A program made the translations under genes and the position numbers. DNA of 41,150 nt from Allomyces macrogynus ATCC 38327. Taxonomy: Eukaryota > Blastocladiomycota > Blastocladiomycetes > Blastocladiales > Blastocladiaceae. Below are positions 1-11,640 of this stretch, one piece after another. Each line of letters opens with the position of its first letter. Position 1 is the first letter of the stretch. The notes beneath the pieces are model-generated. The model was not told the origin of the DNA, ran no database searches, and saw nothing but the letters and a program-made list of their open reading frames with translations. The stretch is taken from assembly GCA_000151295.1 (NCBI GenBank), contig GG745368.1, forward strand, positions 209,984 through 251,133, written 5' to 3'.

Positions 1-217
1 CCGCAGTAACGCGTCGTCGAGCCTCGCGTGCGCGCGGCCAGACGACCGCGGTCGCTGGCAGGTCGGCCGTGTCGGAGAACGAGTACTCGACGCGCTGGCG
101 CAGGTAGGCCGACGCGTATTGCAGGATGGAACGTGGGGTCGCAAGCAGCGACGCGACGTGGCACACGAAGGTCGGGTGCGGCGGGGCCACGGCCGCGGCA
201 GGTTGAGAGCTGGTCAT
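1..217 (-). CDS. 5' part of an unrecognised gene, running off the window
   Basis: An ATG at 217 (minus) opens a frame with no stop to the window edge, 72 codons. It begins MTSSQPAAAVAPPHP and continues with HVASLLATPRSILQYASAYL, then a stretch ending RAREARRRVTA. The composition (many codons ending in C or G) matches the confirmed genes nearby, and the ATG faces the PNKP gene with a 429-base gap that would serve as a shared promoter region. I do not recognise the family and no intron can be seen. It could be a chance open frame in GC-rich DNA; the sequence to the left is needed to decide. Confidence 0.4.
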   Translation of the reverse strand, partial: MTSSQPAAAVAPPHPTFVCHVASLLATPRSILQYASAYLRQRVEYSFSDTADLPATAVVWPRAREARRRVTA

Positions 218-646
218 GTTTGCTGCTGTTGGTTCGTTGCTGGTTTGGTTTGGTTTGTCGTGTAGGTCGACGGGGAGAACGACGGTTTATGAAGTCTGCA
301 GGAGGAACAGTTCGTGGCGAACGGCTGAAGGCGGTTGGTTCCGGCAGCGCGCAGGTGGTTGCAGCCTACGGCAGGCAGGCCCCAGAGTCAGGTGCGCGCG
401 AACGGGAAGACACGGCATCGACGTGGTCAGATGAGTGGCGAAAACGCCAGGGGACAGTGACTCAGTCGCTGAGCGGTGCAGCCACAGCCTGGGCAAGCGC
501 GCGTCTCGACGTTTCTTTCGTTTCTTTGCCAGCGTTGCGACGCATCGGGTACTGTTGAATCTTGGTGGCCCCAGCGCCAACGCCCCCGCTGTTTCCATCC
601 CGCCGCCAGCGCCGCCGACTTGTTGCATCAAAACCCGCTCTCTACC
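218..646. other. Divergent intergenic region
   Basis: Stretch between the unknown minus-strand start at 217 and the PNKP start at 647. It should hold both promoters. Pyrimidine-rich patches (for example 509-531) are visible, but I see no convincing TATA box, RNA gene or repeat. Several open frames cross it, but none resembles a protein I know. Confidence 0.4.
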
Positions 647-2485
647 ATGCCGAAGCGCGCCTCGTCCCTGGACCCGCAGCCCGAAACCCGCCCGACCAAG
701 ACTCGTGCCGTGGCCAAAGCGGCATCCAAGTCGACTGCACCGACTCTCTCTCCTTCCAGCAGCAGCAGCAGCAGCAGCAGCTCATCCACTTCGCACAAGC
801 CGAGCCAGTTTGCACCAGCCAAGAAAATCCACCCATTCTTTACAATGACGCGGTCCAAGAGCGCGTCGCGACACGGCGGTAGCGACGCGACGCTCCGCAT
901 CGCTGTTGGCGCGCAAGCTGTCTTCGGCGATACCAGCGACGACGTAACACCCGGCACCGGCGACACGAACGAGCCCATTCGCGTCACGCCGAGCGGCCGC
1001 GAATTCCACGACGAGGACTTTGGCGTGCGCGTGCACGGCACGCTGTGCGTTGTCGAGTACAAGCAGCCGCAGCCGAGTGCGCGCATCGCGTCGTTCGACC
1101 TGGACAAGACGCTCATTCACGTCAAGTCCGGCCGGAAATGGCCCAAGGACCGGCACGACTGGGAGTTTCTCGGCCCGCGCGACGTCGTGCGCAACAAGCT
1201 CGTGCAGCTGCACGAGGACGGGTACAAGCTCGTGATTTTCACGAACCAGGCGGGGATCGGCTCCGATAAGGGCAAACTCGTTGACTTTCAGCTCAAAATC
1301 AAGGACATTTTGCATAATGTACGGTCGCAAGAATTCCTGGCCCGTTTTCTGGCTGGTTTGCGTGAATGCGGTGCTGATGTGCTTGCCTTTTTCCGCGCGA
1401 TAGCTCGACGTTCCGTTCCAAGTCTTCATCGCCTGCACCAAGGACATGTACCGCAAGCCGTTGCCCGGCATGTGGCACTACTTCGTCGAGCACGGCAACG
1501 GCGGCGTCGCCATCGACCGCGAGGCGTCGTTCTTTGTCGGCGACGCGGCAGGCAGGCCATACGGGTGGAAACCCAAGGCAAAGAAGGACTTTGCTGACAC
1601 GGATCGGTGCGTTTTTTTTCTCCCAGCTTTTCCGCCGTATATACTTATTGCCCGCTCGGCCGCTCATCGCCGCACTTTCCTTCCTGCTTAGCAAATTTGC
1701 ACTCAACGCCGGTATCGGCTTCCACACGCCCGACGAGTTCTTCTTCGAGGAACCGATCGCACCGTTTGAACTCACGGGCTACGACCCGCAGTTCTTTGCA
1801 ACGCTCCTCGCCGCGACGACGGCAGTTCCAGCGTCATCCAGATTTCCGACCGTGACCGTGCGCGAGGAGGGGCAGGAGATCCTCGTCCTGGTCGGGTCGC
1901 CGGGCAGCGGCAAGTCGACCCTCTCCGCATGGCTCCGCGACGAGCACGGCTACACGGTCGTCAACCAGGACACGCTCCGGTCCAGGGAAAAGTGCGTCAA
2001 GGAGGCACGGCTCGCCGTGCAGCGCGGCGAGTCGGTCGTGATTGGTTCGTGGCCGCTGGACTTGGCGTTGGTTTCCAAGAGCTGTGTGGCTGACTTTGGG
2101 TCTCCACCCGTAGATAACACAAACGGGAGCAAGGAAACGCGCGCGCTCTACCTCGAAATTGCACAGGCGCACGACGTGCCCGCACGATGCTTGCACTTGA
2201 CGACGCCCGTTCCGCTCGCGCAGCACCTCGACATGATTCGCGACGTATGGCTTTGATTCACCCTCGTTCCGGCTCTGCGGATCTTCCACTCACGCGACCT
2301 GGATTCCATAGCTCACCGGCCAGCGACCGCGACTTCCGACGGTCGCGTTCAACGCGTACGTGTCGCGGTTTGTGCAGCCGTCCGCGGACGAAGGGTTTCA
2401 CGAGGTCGTGCCCGTCCCTTTTGTGCCGTTTTTCGCAGAGGACGACGACATGGCGCGGAAACTCGCGGCCATGTGGTTGACGTAA
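647..2485 (+). CDS. PNKP: Bifunctional polynucleotide kinase 3'-phosphatase (PNKP-like)
   Basis: DNA end-processing enzyme for strand-break repair: removes 3'-phosphates and phosphorylates 5'-hydroxyls. Five exons: 647-1318, 1404-1606, 1692-2044, 2114-2244, 2312-2485, giving about 510 residues. The phosphatase module has the HAD motif FDLDKTL near residue 150 (Asp151, Asp153), then IFTNQAG, and FVGDAAGRPYGW in exon 2. The kinase module has the Walker A loop GSPGSGKST near residue 360 and VIDNTN across the exon 3/4 junction. The splice joins DILHN|LDVPFQVF, DTDR|KFALNAG and VVI|DNTN restore the family sequence. The N-terminus (about 80 residues) is disordered, contains a serine run, and has no FHA domain, unlike vertebrate PNKP. 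The ATG at 647 was chosen because upstream in-frame sequence is low-complexity and lacks homology. Confidence 0.93.
757..780 (+). repeat. CAG trinucleotide tract, 8 units
   Basis: Eight uninterrupted CAG units in PNKP exon 1, read in frame as AGC and so encoding part of the serine run in the disordered N-terminal tail. Such tracts are prone to length variation. Confidence 0.9.
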
Positions 2486-2822
2486 TCGATCAAAACCGAC
2501 GCTCATGTTGCATGGAAACAAAGACTTGACGCTTCACCGAACGGGATTGTTGAAAGGGAAAACGAGCAAGCGCCGATGAATAGGAGTGAAGACAATTTGA
2601 AGAAAAGTCGATGGATGGAACACGATGGGACCAAGTGTTGATTCGAAGATCGCGGATCAGAGGACAACTGACAGTGCAAGACGTTGGAGGATGGCGGTTC
2701 AAACCCCTGCCCTCAAATAATGAGTGTTGGCATCGTCATGCAGGTCATGGCTTCGAAACTCCCGAGGCCGAGGGACGACCTTTTTGACCAAAAATGAAAT
2801 GGAGCCAGAGGTACATTATTTC
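2486..2822. other. Convergent intergenic region
   Basis: Separates the 3' ends of PNKP (+) and the ERGIC3-like gene (-). It is less GC-rich than the flanking exons. I see no gene in it. A short tRNA-like B-box match near 2697 was examined and rejected. Confidence 0.5.
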
Positions 2823-4519
2823 TCATGCCAACTTCCCCACCGCTGCCTTGCGCTCGAGCGCGCGGCCCGCGCGGTACAATCCCGCGTCCACGAGTCCTGC
2901 GACCGTGGCCACGCCACCAACGACCGCACACAACGACGTGAGCAGCTGAATCAGCGGCTTTTGCGTCTCCGACTGGATCACGCGCATCGCTGCCATGTCG
3001 AAGTTGAAAAAAACGCCGGGCAACGCCGCGTGGCCCTGGCCGCCGGGTCCCGACACGTCACGGTGGTGCTCGGTTACAGCAAACTGGTTTGTGATTACGG
3101 TCGTGCCGTTCAGGTAGGTGTACTCGGTGCCGACCACCTTGAGGACTATTGGGCACGAAAAGACTGGTGAGGAAAGTAGATCGAACGTACCGTCGATGGT
3201 GGGCGCGAATGAACGTACAGTATTGAATCAAGTGGCTCCCTGGACAAGCGAGGATGGACGTGTGAGCGACGCTCGGCAAAACGCATCAAAACGCAGGGGA
3301 AACGTACGATCGCTCGGCACCTGTACCTCGAGCCAGTCGAGCGGGTTCTTGATGCCCTTGACCATGGGCCCAAACGACAAGTGGTGGATCGTGTGGCTAA
3401 AGTCGAACTGGCGCGAGAGGAGCGCCGAAATGTCGTGCACGTGCGTCGCCGCCTGGTCAAACGAGCGGCCGGGTGCAAAGTGGAAGTTGCCCGCAACTAT
3501 GATAACGCGTGTGGATAAACTGAGTAAACACGACCATGAATGCAAACAATAGTCGTCGAGAGTACCCTTGTTCACGGTCAGCTTGCCGTGGATGTTGCAT
3601 CCTTCCTTTTCGCGCGCCTTCATCTTTTCAGCGTAACCTTCGCGGACGCACTACGACGGGCACGACAATAACATTAGCCAAAGAACAGTCAATCCGTCGC
3701 TCTCCACTCGCCGACGGCCCATGCCAGGCAAAGAACGAACCTGCTCCATGTGGTCGAGCTTCGTGAACGCCCACCCTTGCCGTCCGTAGGCCTCCTCGAT
3801 CTCCTGACAGGTGTTGCAGCACCCGGACGCTGGCGGCTTGGCGCCGTAGCACGACCCGCACTCAGCCTCCTTTTTAGACGTGTCCGACTTGCCGTCGCCG
3901 GCCATGGCCACGTCCGTCTTCTTGACCGTGTTGCCGATTTGCTCTATGCGCGAATTTGAATGAGATCCAGCGCAATGACCGAGCAGTGCGCGGTTTGTTG
4001 AAGTGATTAGATGCGACGTACCACGCTCAGGTGGGCTGTCAACAACGACATTGCCGGCCGGGTCGAGCCGCGTCTTGAAAACGTCATACGTGAGGCCATT
4101 GTGGTGCTCGCCCGACACGTCCATGACGTCCATAGAAATGACTATGGTGCATATCGCTCGGTCAGCGCGAATCGGAGCGCGCATCGCGACCATTTGCCCC
4201 GAGAAACGCACGCATGCACGGAACGCGCGGGAAAGTGATGTTCAGGTAAATGTCCATCTTTTCCTTGCGTGCCGGATCCACAATGAGCCGCGTATGGTGC
4301 TCGGGCGTCATGTAGTCCATCCACTCGGACGCGACGAGCAACAGGATCACAATCGCGCTCACGAGCGTCACTGTTGGCGAACACGCGTCAATGATGTCCA
4401 CTGGTCGCGGCATGGAGGGTTTAAGGCGCACCAATGCCGCCCGTGCGCGTGCGGATGCGGAAATCATCGAGCGGCTTGGCATACGCGTCAAACGATCGGA
4501 GCGTGGATGGCGCCGACAT
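2823..4519 (-). CDS. ERV46: ERGIC3/Erv46-type COPII cargo receptor
   Basis: Membrane protein that cycles between ER and Golgi and works with Erv41 in cargo transport. Seven exons on the minus strand: 4519-4432, 4370-4212, 4141-4022, 3943-3741, 3650-3566, 3496-3308, 3163-2823, all in phase and giving 394 residues (human ERGIC3 is 383). It starts MSAPSTLRSFDAYAKPLDDF, followed by a membrane segment (VTLVSAIVILLLVASEW). The luminal domain has the conserved cysteine motifs CGSCYGA and GCCNTC, the GWAF block, NKVAGNFHFAPGRSF and VHDIS. A second membrane segment (LLTSLCAVVGGVATVAGLVD) lies near the C-terminus. The C-terminus ends AAVGKLA. Intron 1 could use either of two acceptors; the one chosen (exon 2 at 4370) gives RTRTGGIVTLVSAIV, which fits the family best. 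Confidence 0.94.
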
Positions 4520-5109
4520 AGTGCAGCCGTAACAAACAGCAGCGCGTCGCTTGCGTCAGGGTTGCCGGAATCTATCGTTGATGGGTGGTGGTCCATGCAT
4601 TGTTCCGTGGCCATGTCGTGGTCAGCGTCCTGTGACGTCGCTGATGGGCATCTGTTGCCGCAGCGACTTGGCTCGTCTCTTGTCGGCCAAAAGAGACGCT
4701 TGTGCTGAATGCCAAGCTGAATGCCATGATCGTGAGCTTTGACATTACCAATTGCTGGAAGTGCTGCGTCGTCGACGTGGATCGCCGTGTTGGGTTCAAG
4801 GGATTTGGCGACGACAAAGGCGGCTCTGCCAGTTGGAAGGCACGGCGCGTGGTTGAGCTTCGAAGTGTGATGTGGCTGGCCACACTTGCAACCAAGTCGC
4901 TCGACCACACTTTCTCGAGAAGTCGACCAAAAAAGCAATCGTATTCGAACCAACCGTCGCCTCGATGAAACTAGGTGGAGAGCGGCGGGGCGCAAGTGCT
5001 GCAGGAGAGCGCAACAGAGCGATACACGACACGGAAAACGAAAACCAAACACGGCAAAGCGAAAGAGACAGAACCACACCCACACCCACAACGACCGACG
5101 TTTCACTAC
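4520..5109. other. Intergenic region between two minus-strand genes
   Basis: Upstream of the ERGIC3-like gene and downstream of the LeuRS stop. Long open frames on both strands are present but none resembles a known protein. No RNA gene or repeat seen. Confidence 0.4.
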
Positions 5110-8100
5110 TTACAGGTCGATCTTGATCCCCGGGTTGCCCGGCAGCGCAAGCTCGGCCTTCTTGGCCTCCTCGCCATCGAGATCCTTGGCTTCAGAGCCC
5201 TTGACAACAATGTCCATGTTGACCGACTTTTGAATGAGCCCGACGTTGGTGCGCACCATGGCGTCCTCGTTGAAGATGAGAGCGCGGTCAAACGCCTTGG
5301 CGCCAACCACGTTGATCTGCTTCTTGATCTCGTTGACAAACGGCATGGCCTTCTTATTCTTGAGCAGGCCCGACGCCTTGAGCGCGGCAATGTCCTTACC
5401 CTGCCAGTCGCCATTGGTCTCGGCGTAGACCTTCTTGAGCAGGGCCAGCAGATCCTCTTGCCACTGAGGGTACTTGTCGGCAATCAAGATCGTGCACTTG
5501 CGCTTGACGCCGGCCGCAGGCGCTGGCTTCTTCTTCTTGAGCAGCGCCGCCTCGGTCGTGCGGATCGAGTAGATGAGCCCCTTGAGGTACTCGGCTGCGG
5601 CCAGGACATCGGCCTCCGGGTCCTCCTTGAACGTGGGCCACGCCGCGTTGAGCACCGACGACTTGTGGCCGAGCACCGTCTGGTAGAGCCAGTCGCACCA
5701 GTGCGGCGTGATCGGGGCCATGATCACGGCCTGCAGTTCGAGGAACTCGCGCACCAAGTCGCGGTGCATGCCCTCGCCCGTGAGCGCCGTCGTCTCGCGG
5801 TACCAGTCGCGCGCGTCCTGGAACTCAAAGAAGGCCAGCTTGAGGGCCTCGCGGAACATCATGTGCGCGTACTGCGTGTCGGCGCCGCGCACGAGCGTGA
5901 TCATGCGCGACTTGAAGACGCGGTCGGCAAACGAGTAGGCTCCCGTGCGCAGCGTCGACAGCGACGCCATGGTCTCGGTGCACCACTCCTTTTGCGTGTA
6001 GAGACGCAGAATCGCCGCATTGGCCGTCGCGTCCACAAAGTTGGCGTCCTCGACCGAGTCGCCCGCATCGGCCATGGCAAACCGCGTGCCGTCGGCACCG
6101 TACCGCTCGAGCGCGTCGGCGACCGTCAGGAACGTGCCCGTCGACTTGGACATCTTCTCCGAGTTGAAGAGCAAGTGGCCGTTGACGCGAATGCCGCGCG
6201 GCCAGTACTTTTCCGGGAACAGGCACGTATGGTTGTAGAGGAAGAAGGTCAAGTGGTTGCCAATCAGGTCCTTGCCCGACACGCGCAGGTCGAGCGGGTA
6301 GAAGTACTGGAACTCCTTGCGCATCACGTCGAGGTAGCCCTTGGGCACGCGCGCGTCCTGCGGGTAGGTCGCCGCCTCGTTGAAAATGTACTCCCACACG
6401 GCGTCGGTCATGTCCTCGGGCGCGATCGCGACCTTGCCCGGCAGCTTGCCCTCGAGGTCAGAATGCAGGTAGTGGCAGATCGTGTAGTAGGCCATGTAGA
6501 TGGTCGAGTCCGAGAGCGACTCGATCAAAAATTGCGGGTCCCACGGCAGCCGCGTGCCGAGACCAAACGACCGCGCGCACGCCCACTGGTTGAGCCAGTC
6601 GAGCGTCTGCTGGAAGGCGTTGCGCGTCTCCGGGTGGTACGTGTTGAGCCGCTCGAGCGCCCTCTTGGTCTCGGCGCGCCACTTCTCCTCGCCGTAGTCG
6701 AGGTACCACTGGTCGCAAAGGTTGACGACGCACTCGTCACCCGAGCGCGAGATCACGTCCTTTTCGGGCTCCGAGTACACAATGGCGAGCCCGGCGTCGA
6801 CGAGCTGCTTGCGAATCAACGGCTTGGCATCGGCGACCGACATGCCCTTGTAGGCGCCAATCACCATCGTTCCCGAGTAGAAGCCCTCCTTGTAGACGAG
6901 CTCCTTTGCCTTGTCGAGCTGCACGCGGTCCTTGGGCGACGCAATCTTCAAGTCGTCGCACGCCTTGACGGCCGACATGTTGCCAAACGACGGCGTCTGG
7001 ATGATGGCAATCGGGTCGTACTTGGCGATCCACTCGGCCTTGATGCCGTAAAAATCGGGCTTCTTCTTGAGGTCGCGCGTCATCGTGTAGTCGTCGGGCG
7101 AGTCCGACGGCACCGACGTGACGACACCGGTTCCCTTGTTGGCGAGCACGTGCTCGAGCGGCAGCACGTAGACGTGGTCGTAGGCCGCCAGCGGCGCCTT
7201 GACGGCAGTGCCGATCAGATCATTGCCCGAAATGGTCGCGAGACGCACGGGCTTGCCCTTGGTCTTGGCAAAGCCCTGGAAGGCCATGTTACGCGCGGCG
7301 CGCTCGGTGCACACAAACACGTCCTGATCGTTAATCTCCCAGAAGCCGTACTCGAGGTCGCGGCCGACAAACGTGTTAGTCTGGCCGTACATGGTCTCCG
7401 GGCGCAGCGTCGCCGCGACGAGGAAGACCTTCTTGCTCTTGAGCTGCGCGAGAATCGACTTGAGTTTGGGGTTTTCGACCTTGTTGGTGAGCACCTCCAT
7501 CTTGATACCCGTGTACTCTTGCGGCCCGACGCCCTCACCCGTCTGGCGGTCGTGGTCCATGCACGGCTTGCTGGTCCTTGTCGGACCAAATTGTGAGCCG
7601 CTCGCCAAACTTGACCTTGGACAGCGCGTGCAGCTTGTTGAACTGCCAGCGAATAAACGAGTCGTAGTAGGGGTTCACGTCGGTCGTGATAAACGAGCGG
7701 CGCCAGTCGACCTTGCACCCCATCTTCTTCATGTCGGAGATGGCGCGGGGCGGGAAGTACTGCAGCCAGTAGAGCGGGTCGGCAAACTTGTGGATCTCGG
7801 CGCGGTTCACGCCCATCGACTCCATGATCTGCCACTGGTACTTGGCCGGGCCCGTCTTGGCCGCGACCTTGCTGTGCTTCTTGACGATCTTCGTCGGGTC
7901 GACGTTGGCCGAGGCCAATTGCGCCTCGAGCTCCTTTTGCCGCTGCGCCTCGGCCTCGGCCTTGGCGAGCTCGGCGGACACGCCTAATTCGTGGCAGATC
8001 TCGTGAGCATCCGTTCAACCGTTTCGTCCCATCCGTGACGCGTCATTCAAGAAATAAGAGACGTACGCTCAAAGTTCTCAAAGTTCTGGCCAAACAGCTC

Positions 8101-8571
8101 GACCTCGCGCTTGAGCTTGTCAGCGCAGGCCTTGATGGGCATGCCCGTGCAGTGGAACCCGAGCGGCAGCAGGACCGTCTTGCCCTTGAGACGCTCGTAC
8201 CCGGCCGCAAACTCGACCTTGGAGAACGAGAAGAAGTGGCCCAGGTGCAGACGGCCGTTCATGTAGGGGTACGGGAACGTGGCATGGAATTTGGGCTTGG
8301 TCAGGTCGGCGGGCACGTCGGCCTCGAACAGCTTGGCGGCCTCCCATTGCGCCTGCATCTCGGCCTCGAGGGCCATGAGCGTATCGCGCTTGACCGTCGA
8401 CTAGTAGTGATGGTGGAAAGCCGGCGCATCAGAATCGGCCTCTTTCTGCGAGAAGAATTCGACTGGGTCCCGGCGCAACCTCGCCAAGTCAATCGCGCGC
8501 TTCGTCGAGAACCTTCGCGGACCGACCGGGCGGCAACACGGCGTGCGCACCTTGACTTCCACGGTCGTCAT
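5110..8571 (-). CDS. LARS1: Cytosolic leucyl-tRNA synthetase, with an apparent 1-base frame break
   Basis: Class I synthetase that charges tRNA-Leu in the cytosol. Three exons: 8571-8551 (MTTVEVK), 8400-8067, 7983-5110, about 1,075 residues, close to fungal cytosolic LeuRS. Exon 2 holds [13 protein letters not shown], with the HIGH signature as HLGH near residues 59-62. Exon 3 holds [17 protein letters not shown], the CP1 editing region including [19 protein letters not shown], and the KMSKS loop as KMSKSTGTF near residue 725. The small first exon was chosen because it gives an ATG and joins in phase to STVKRDTL. The frame breaks at 7568-7569 (plus coordinates): [10 protein letters not shown] must change frame to reach PCMDHD. 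One extra A on the coding strand explains it, and no intron fits. An alternative is a recently broken gene, but the remaining 800+ codons are intact. Confidence 0.95.
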
Positions 8572-9033
8572 GATGGCGGGTTGGACTTGATCGAGGATGA
8601 CCGAGCGAGCCCTGGAGCGAATTTGTTGATCGGCGCGGTCCAAGTGCAGCAAGTGCCGTCGTGCTCGCGATCCAGTTATCGGTGCTCGTGCTCACGCGCG
8701 GCTCAGTTCGTGGTCGCGGTCGTCGTGAGCGCGACGCGGCGTGCAGGAACGAAGAGATCAGGAGCCACACGGCATTCTGTCCCTGCCAAAGAGTCACGCC
8801 GGTCCACGCGACTTGCGATTCATCTTCGGCTGACTTGTCGAGCTGCCAAATCCATCTGACCGTGTTCTGCCAACGCGAGAGCGCTGCCTCCTCGGCCACT
8901 TTCAAATCGATGGTGCAGCTTGCTCCAGCTTGCTTCGGCTTCCATCGACTTACCGTTGCCAACCGTGACCAGAAACAGCATCAGCTCTTCTATACCAGCA
9001 ATACCGAACGAGAACCCCACCAGTGAACCCGCA
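8572..9033. promoter_or_regulatory. Shared divergent upstream region of LeuRS and Grx3
   Basis: The 462 bases between the LeuRS start (minus) and the glutaredoxin-3 start (plus) must contain both promoters. I see no clear TATA box or repeated motif and no other gene. Inference from layout only. Confidence 0.4.
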
Positions 9034-10375
9034 ATGGCCGCGCGCGCACCCGCCAACTTGCACGTCGCCAAGGACGACAATGATTTTGGCCAGCTCCTCG
9101 AAACCAAGGTCAAGAGCTCGGTCGTGGTCCTCAACTTCCACGCCGACTGGGCGCCGCAATGCGCCCAAATGAACGAGGTCTTTTCCGAGCTCGCCAAGCT
9201 GCACTCCAATGTCGACTTTATCATGGTTCGGTGCCTGTGTTCGTTCGCGCATTTCGACCTTCAAATGGATCCTGACACGGAGCTGTTCGTTGCTTAGATT
9301 GAGGCCGAGGAGCTCCCGGACACATCCGAGACGTTTGAGGTGTCGGCTGTACCGTCGTTTGTCGTGATCAAGGTAATGTTCGCTCATGGTCGTTGCTAAC
9401 TTCATCTGACAACCCATCTCACCATCGCGTTCCGAAATCCATGCAGAACGGCCGTCCCGTCGAGCGCGTCAACGGCGCCAACGCTCTCGAGTTGACCAAC
9501 GCGGTTGAAAAGTACGCCAAGACCGCCACGTCCTCGAACGCCGCGCCCGCGTCGGCCGACAAGGCCGCGAGTTCGGCACCCGAGCCCTTGAGCGCTGCGG
9601 CCATGGATGCACGGCTCAAGCAGCTCATCAATATGGCGCCCATGGTGCTGTTCATGAAGGGCACGCCGCAGCAGCCCAAATGCGGGTTCTCGCGGCAGAC
9701 GATTGAGCTGCTGAGCAAGTACAATGCGCGCTACTCGACGTTCAACATCTTGGCTGATGAGCAGGTGCGGCAAGGTAGGTTCTCCACCGTGTGCCAACTG
9801 GATCTGACGCAGAATGGATGGAACTGATTCGTTGCGGACCGATAATGTAGCGCTCAAAGTCTTCTCCAACTGGCCAACCTACCCGCAGCTCTACATCAAT
9901 GGCGAGTTGATTGGCGGGCTCGACATTCTCAAGGAGCTCGACGCCACGGGCGAGTTGCAGGAGCTCATTCCGACCGACGAGGACCTCAACACGCGACTCG
10001 GCAAACTCATCAAACGCGCGCCGCTTATGATCTTCATCAAGGGCACGCCAAGCGCCCCGCGGTGCGGCTTTTCCAAGCAACTGGTACGCGTTTTGTTTGC
10101 ATCACTCAACACTCCACCGTTTGTCCAAGTTCTGAGGTTTCTCTCGCGTTTTGGTGTTCCAGATTGGCATCCTGAGCGACCTCAAGGCCACCTACGACTA
10201 CTTTGACATCTTGACCGACGACGAGGTCCGGCAAGGGCTCAAGGTCTTCTCCGACTGGCCCACCTACCCGCAAGTTTACATCAAGGGCGATTTGGTCGGT
10301 GGGCTCGACATTGTCAAGGAAATGATTGCCTCGGGCGATTTCCAGTCGATGCTTGACGACGCGCTCAGGGTCTAG
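9034..10375 (+). CDS. GLRX3: Monothiol glutaredoxin 3 (PICOT/Grx3), one thioredoxin and two glutaredoxin domains
   Basis: Cytosolic iron-sulfur carrier involved in Fe-S cluster delivery and iron sensing. Five exons: 9034-9225, 9298-9372, 9447-9774, 9851-10083, 10163-10375, giving 346 residues, close to human GLRX3 (335). The thioredoxin-like domain has the degenerate site WAPQCAQM (Trp39-Cys43). The first glutaredoxin domain has [12 protein letters not shown] with the CGFS cysteine near residue 168 and [17 protein letters not shown]. The second repeats the pattern with RCGFS near residue 270 and [21 protein letters not shown] sites coordinate a glutathione-bound [2Fe-2S] cluster between partners; this is family knowledge. 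Having two glutaredoxin domains matches the human form; budding yeast Grx3/4 have only one. All splice junctions keep frame. Confidence 0.95.
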
Positions 10376-10508
10376 TCGCTGCCGCTCCGTTCTTTCGAGA
10401 TAACAGAACAATACACACTCACGATTTTGGACACATTCAAGATGGGGACACGCCAAGATATATGTATTTACAAGACTGCGAGCGACGCAAAGAGCAAGGT
10501 CAGGATAA

Positions 10509-11414
10509 TCACGCCTTGCTGGCCTTCTTCTGCCTCTTTTTCCTTGGTGCCTCGTCGGCCGCATCGTGCACCTTGTCCTTCTTGTCCTTGTTGCTCCTCT
10601 TCTTCTCGCTCTTCTCGCTCTTCTTGGCCTTCTTGGTCTTCTTCTCCTTCTTGTCCTTTTTGCGCTTCTTCGCGTCGCCGGTGCCGTCCAGAGACGACGG
10701 ATCTGCTGGCGATGCGTCATCGGCCGCGACCTCGTCGCGCGTGCGCTTCCTGGCCTGCGGTATTGGTGGCGTGCTCACCTCCGCTTCGGCCGCAACCGAT
10801 CCAATCGCGAGCAATTTCTTGCCGAGCTCGCCGTCTGACCGCAGCACCTTGCCGAGCGTGTTGGCACGCGCTCCCTTGGCCGCGGTCCGGCCCTCGCAAA
10901 TCGCGAGCAGTTCCGCGTCGGTCAAGTTCATCGAGTAGTCCTTGTTCTCGTCGTCCTCGTCCTTGGCCTGCTTGCCCTCGGCGGGCGTCGCCTTTGACAA
11001 ACATGGCCGCGAGCGGATCGTCCTCGTCAGGCAGGACGTAGGTCGCGCCGAGATCGACGGCGGGCGCCTTGGCCTTCTTCTCCTTGGCCGAGACCGCAAC
11101 GGACCCGTCGTCGGCGGCGGCAATCACAATCTGCGCCGTCGACTTGTTGTAGAGGTGGTCCCACCACTGGAACGAAAAGTCGGTCTTGCCCTGGCCAATG
11201 CCCTTGTTGTCGGCCTTGCGCGACACGCGCACGTGCGTCGTAATGCCCTGCTCCTTTTTGCCGAGTCCTTGACCCCTAATTCGCGTAGCACGGATGAGCG
11301 ACCATTTTCGGCGATGGCAGAGCGAGTTCTGCGGCGCACTCACTCTTTCCAACCGAAACGCTTGAGTTGTTCCTCGCCGAACCGCACGGACGTGGGCGTG
11401 GTTGCGGTCGACAT
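10509..11414 (-). CDS. GPATCH4: G-patch domain protein (GPATCH4-like), with an apparent 1-base frame break
   Basis: Probable nucleolar RNA-binding protein that would act with a DEAH helicase. Two exons: 11414-11344 and 11275-10509. The join reads FGWKEGQGLGKKEQGI, the core of a G-patch, followed by DFSFQWWDHLYNKSTAQI, which matches the block after the G-patch in GPATCH4. Further on come TDAELLAICEGRTAAKGAR and a lysine-rich tail with many KK pairs, a likely nuclear/nucleolar signal. The frame breaks in a TTT run at 10993-10995 (plus coordinates): removing one base joins AAMFVK to ATPAEGKQAKDEDD and gives 278 residues. The donor of its only intron is a canonical GTGAGT, unusual for this window. 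Confidence 0.85.
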
Positions 11415-11640
11415 CTTGGCAAATTAATGCGCGCAGCAGGTTATTCGTGTCAGGTGGTGTCAGATTGTCGTCAAATCGTCGGTGGTTGGGTGCCAGCGTG
11501 GATCTGGTGAATAAGAGTGTGTTGACTAGGTCACAAGCAGTCACGGGGCCAGTTGAAGTCTTGCGCGCCGATGCCCGACATGCCAAACTGCGGTCCACTT
11601 TCGGACAAGAATGAACGGCGCAATTGAGTTGGCGTGTACG
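11415..11640. other. Short spacer
   Basis: Between the start of the GPATCH4-like gene and the thiolase relic. I see nothing recognisable in it. Confidence 0.4.

Noticed and set aside
2690..2716. A GGTTCAAACCC box resembling a tRNA B-box
   Set aside because: The flanking bases do not form a T-stem, and no matching acceptor stem or A-box lies about 70 bases upstream.
4975..7596. An 873-codon open frame on the plus strand
   Set aside because: It is exactly antisense to LeuRS. GC-rich codon bias in the true gene removes stops from the opposite strand; the product is a compositionally biased string of R, L, V and H with no family resemblance.
7500..7620. An intron to explain the LeuRS frame change
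   Set aside because: No GT-AG pair of plausible length removes the break without deleting conserved residues on both sides.
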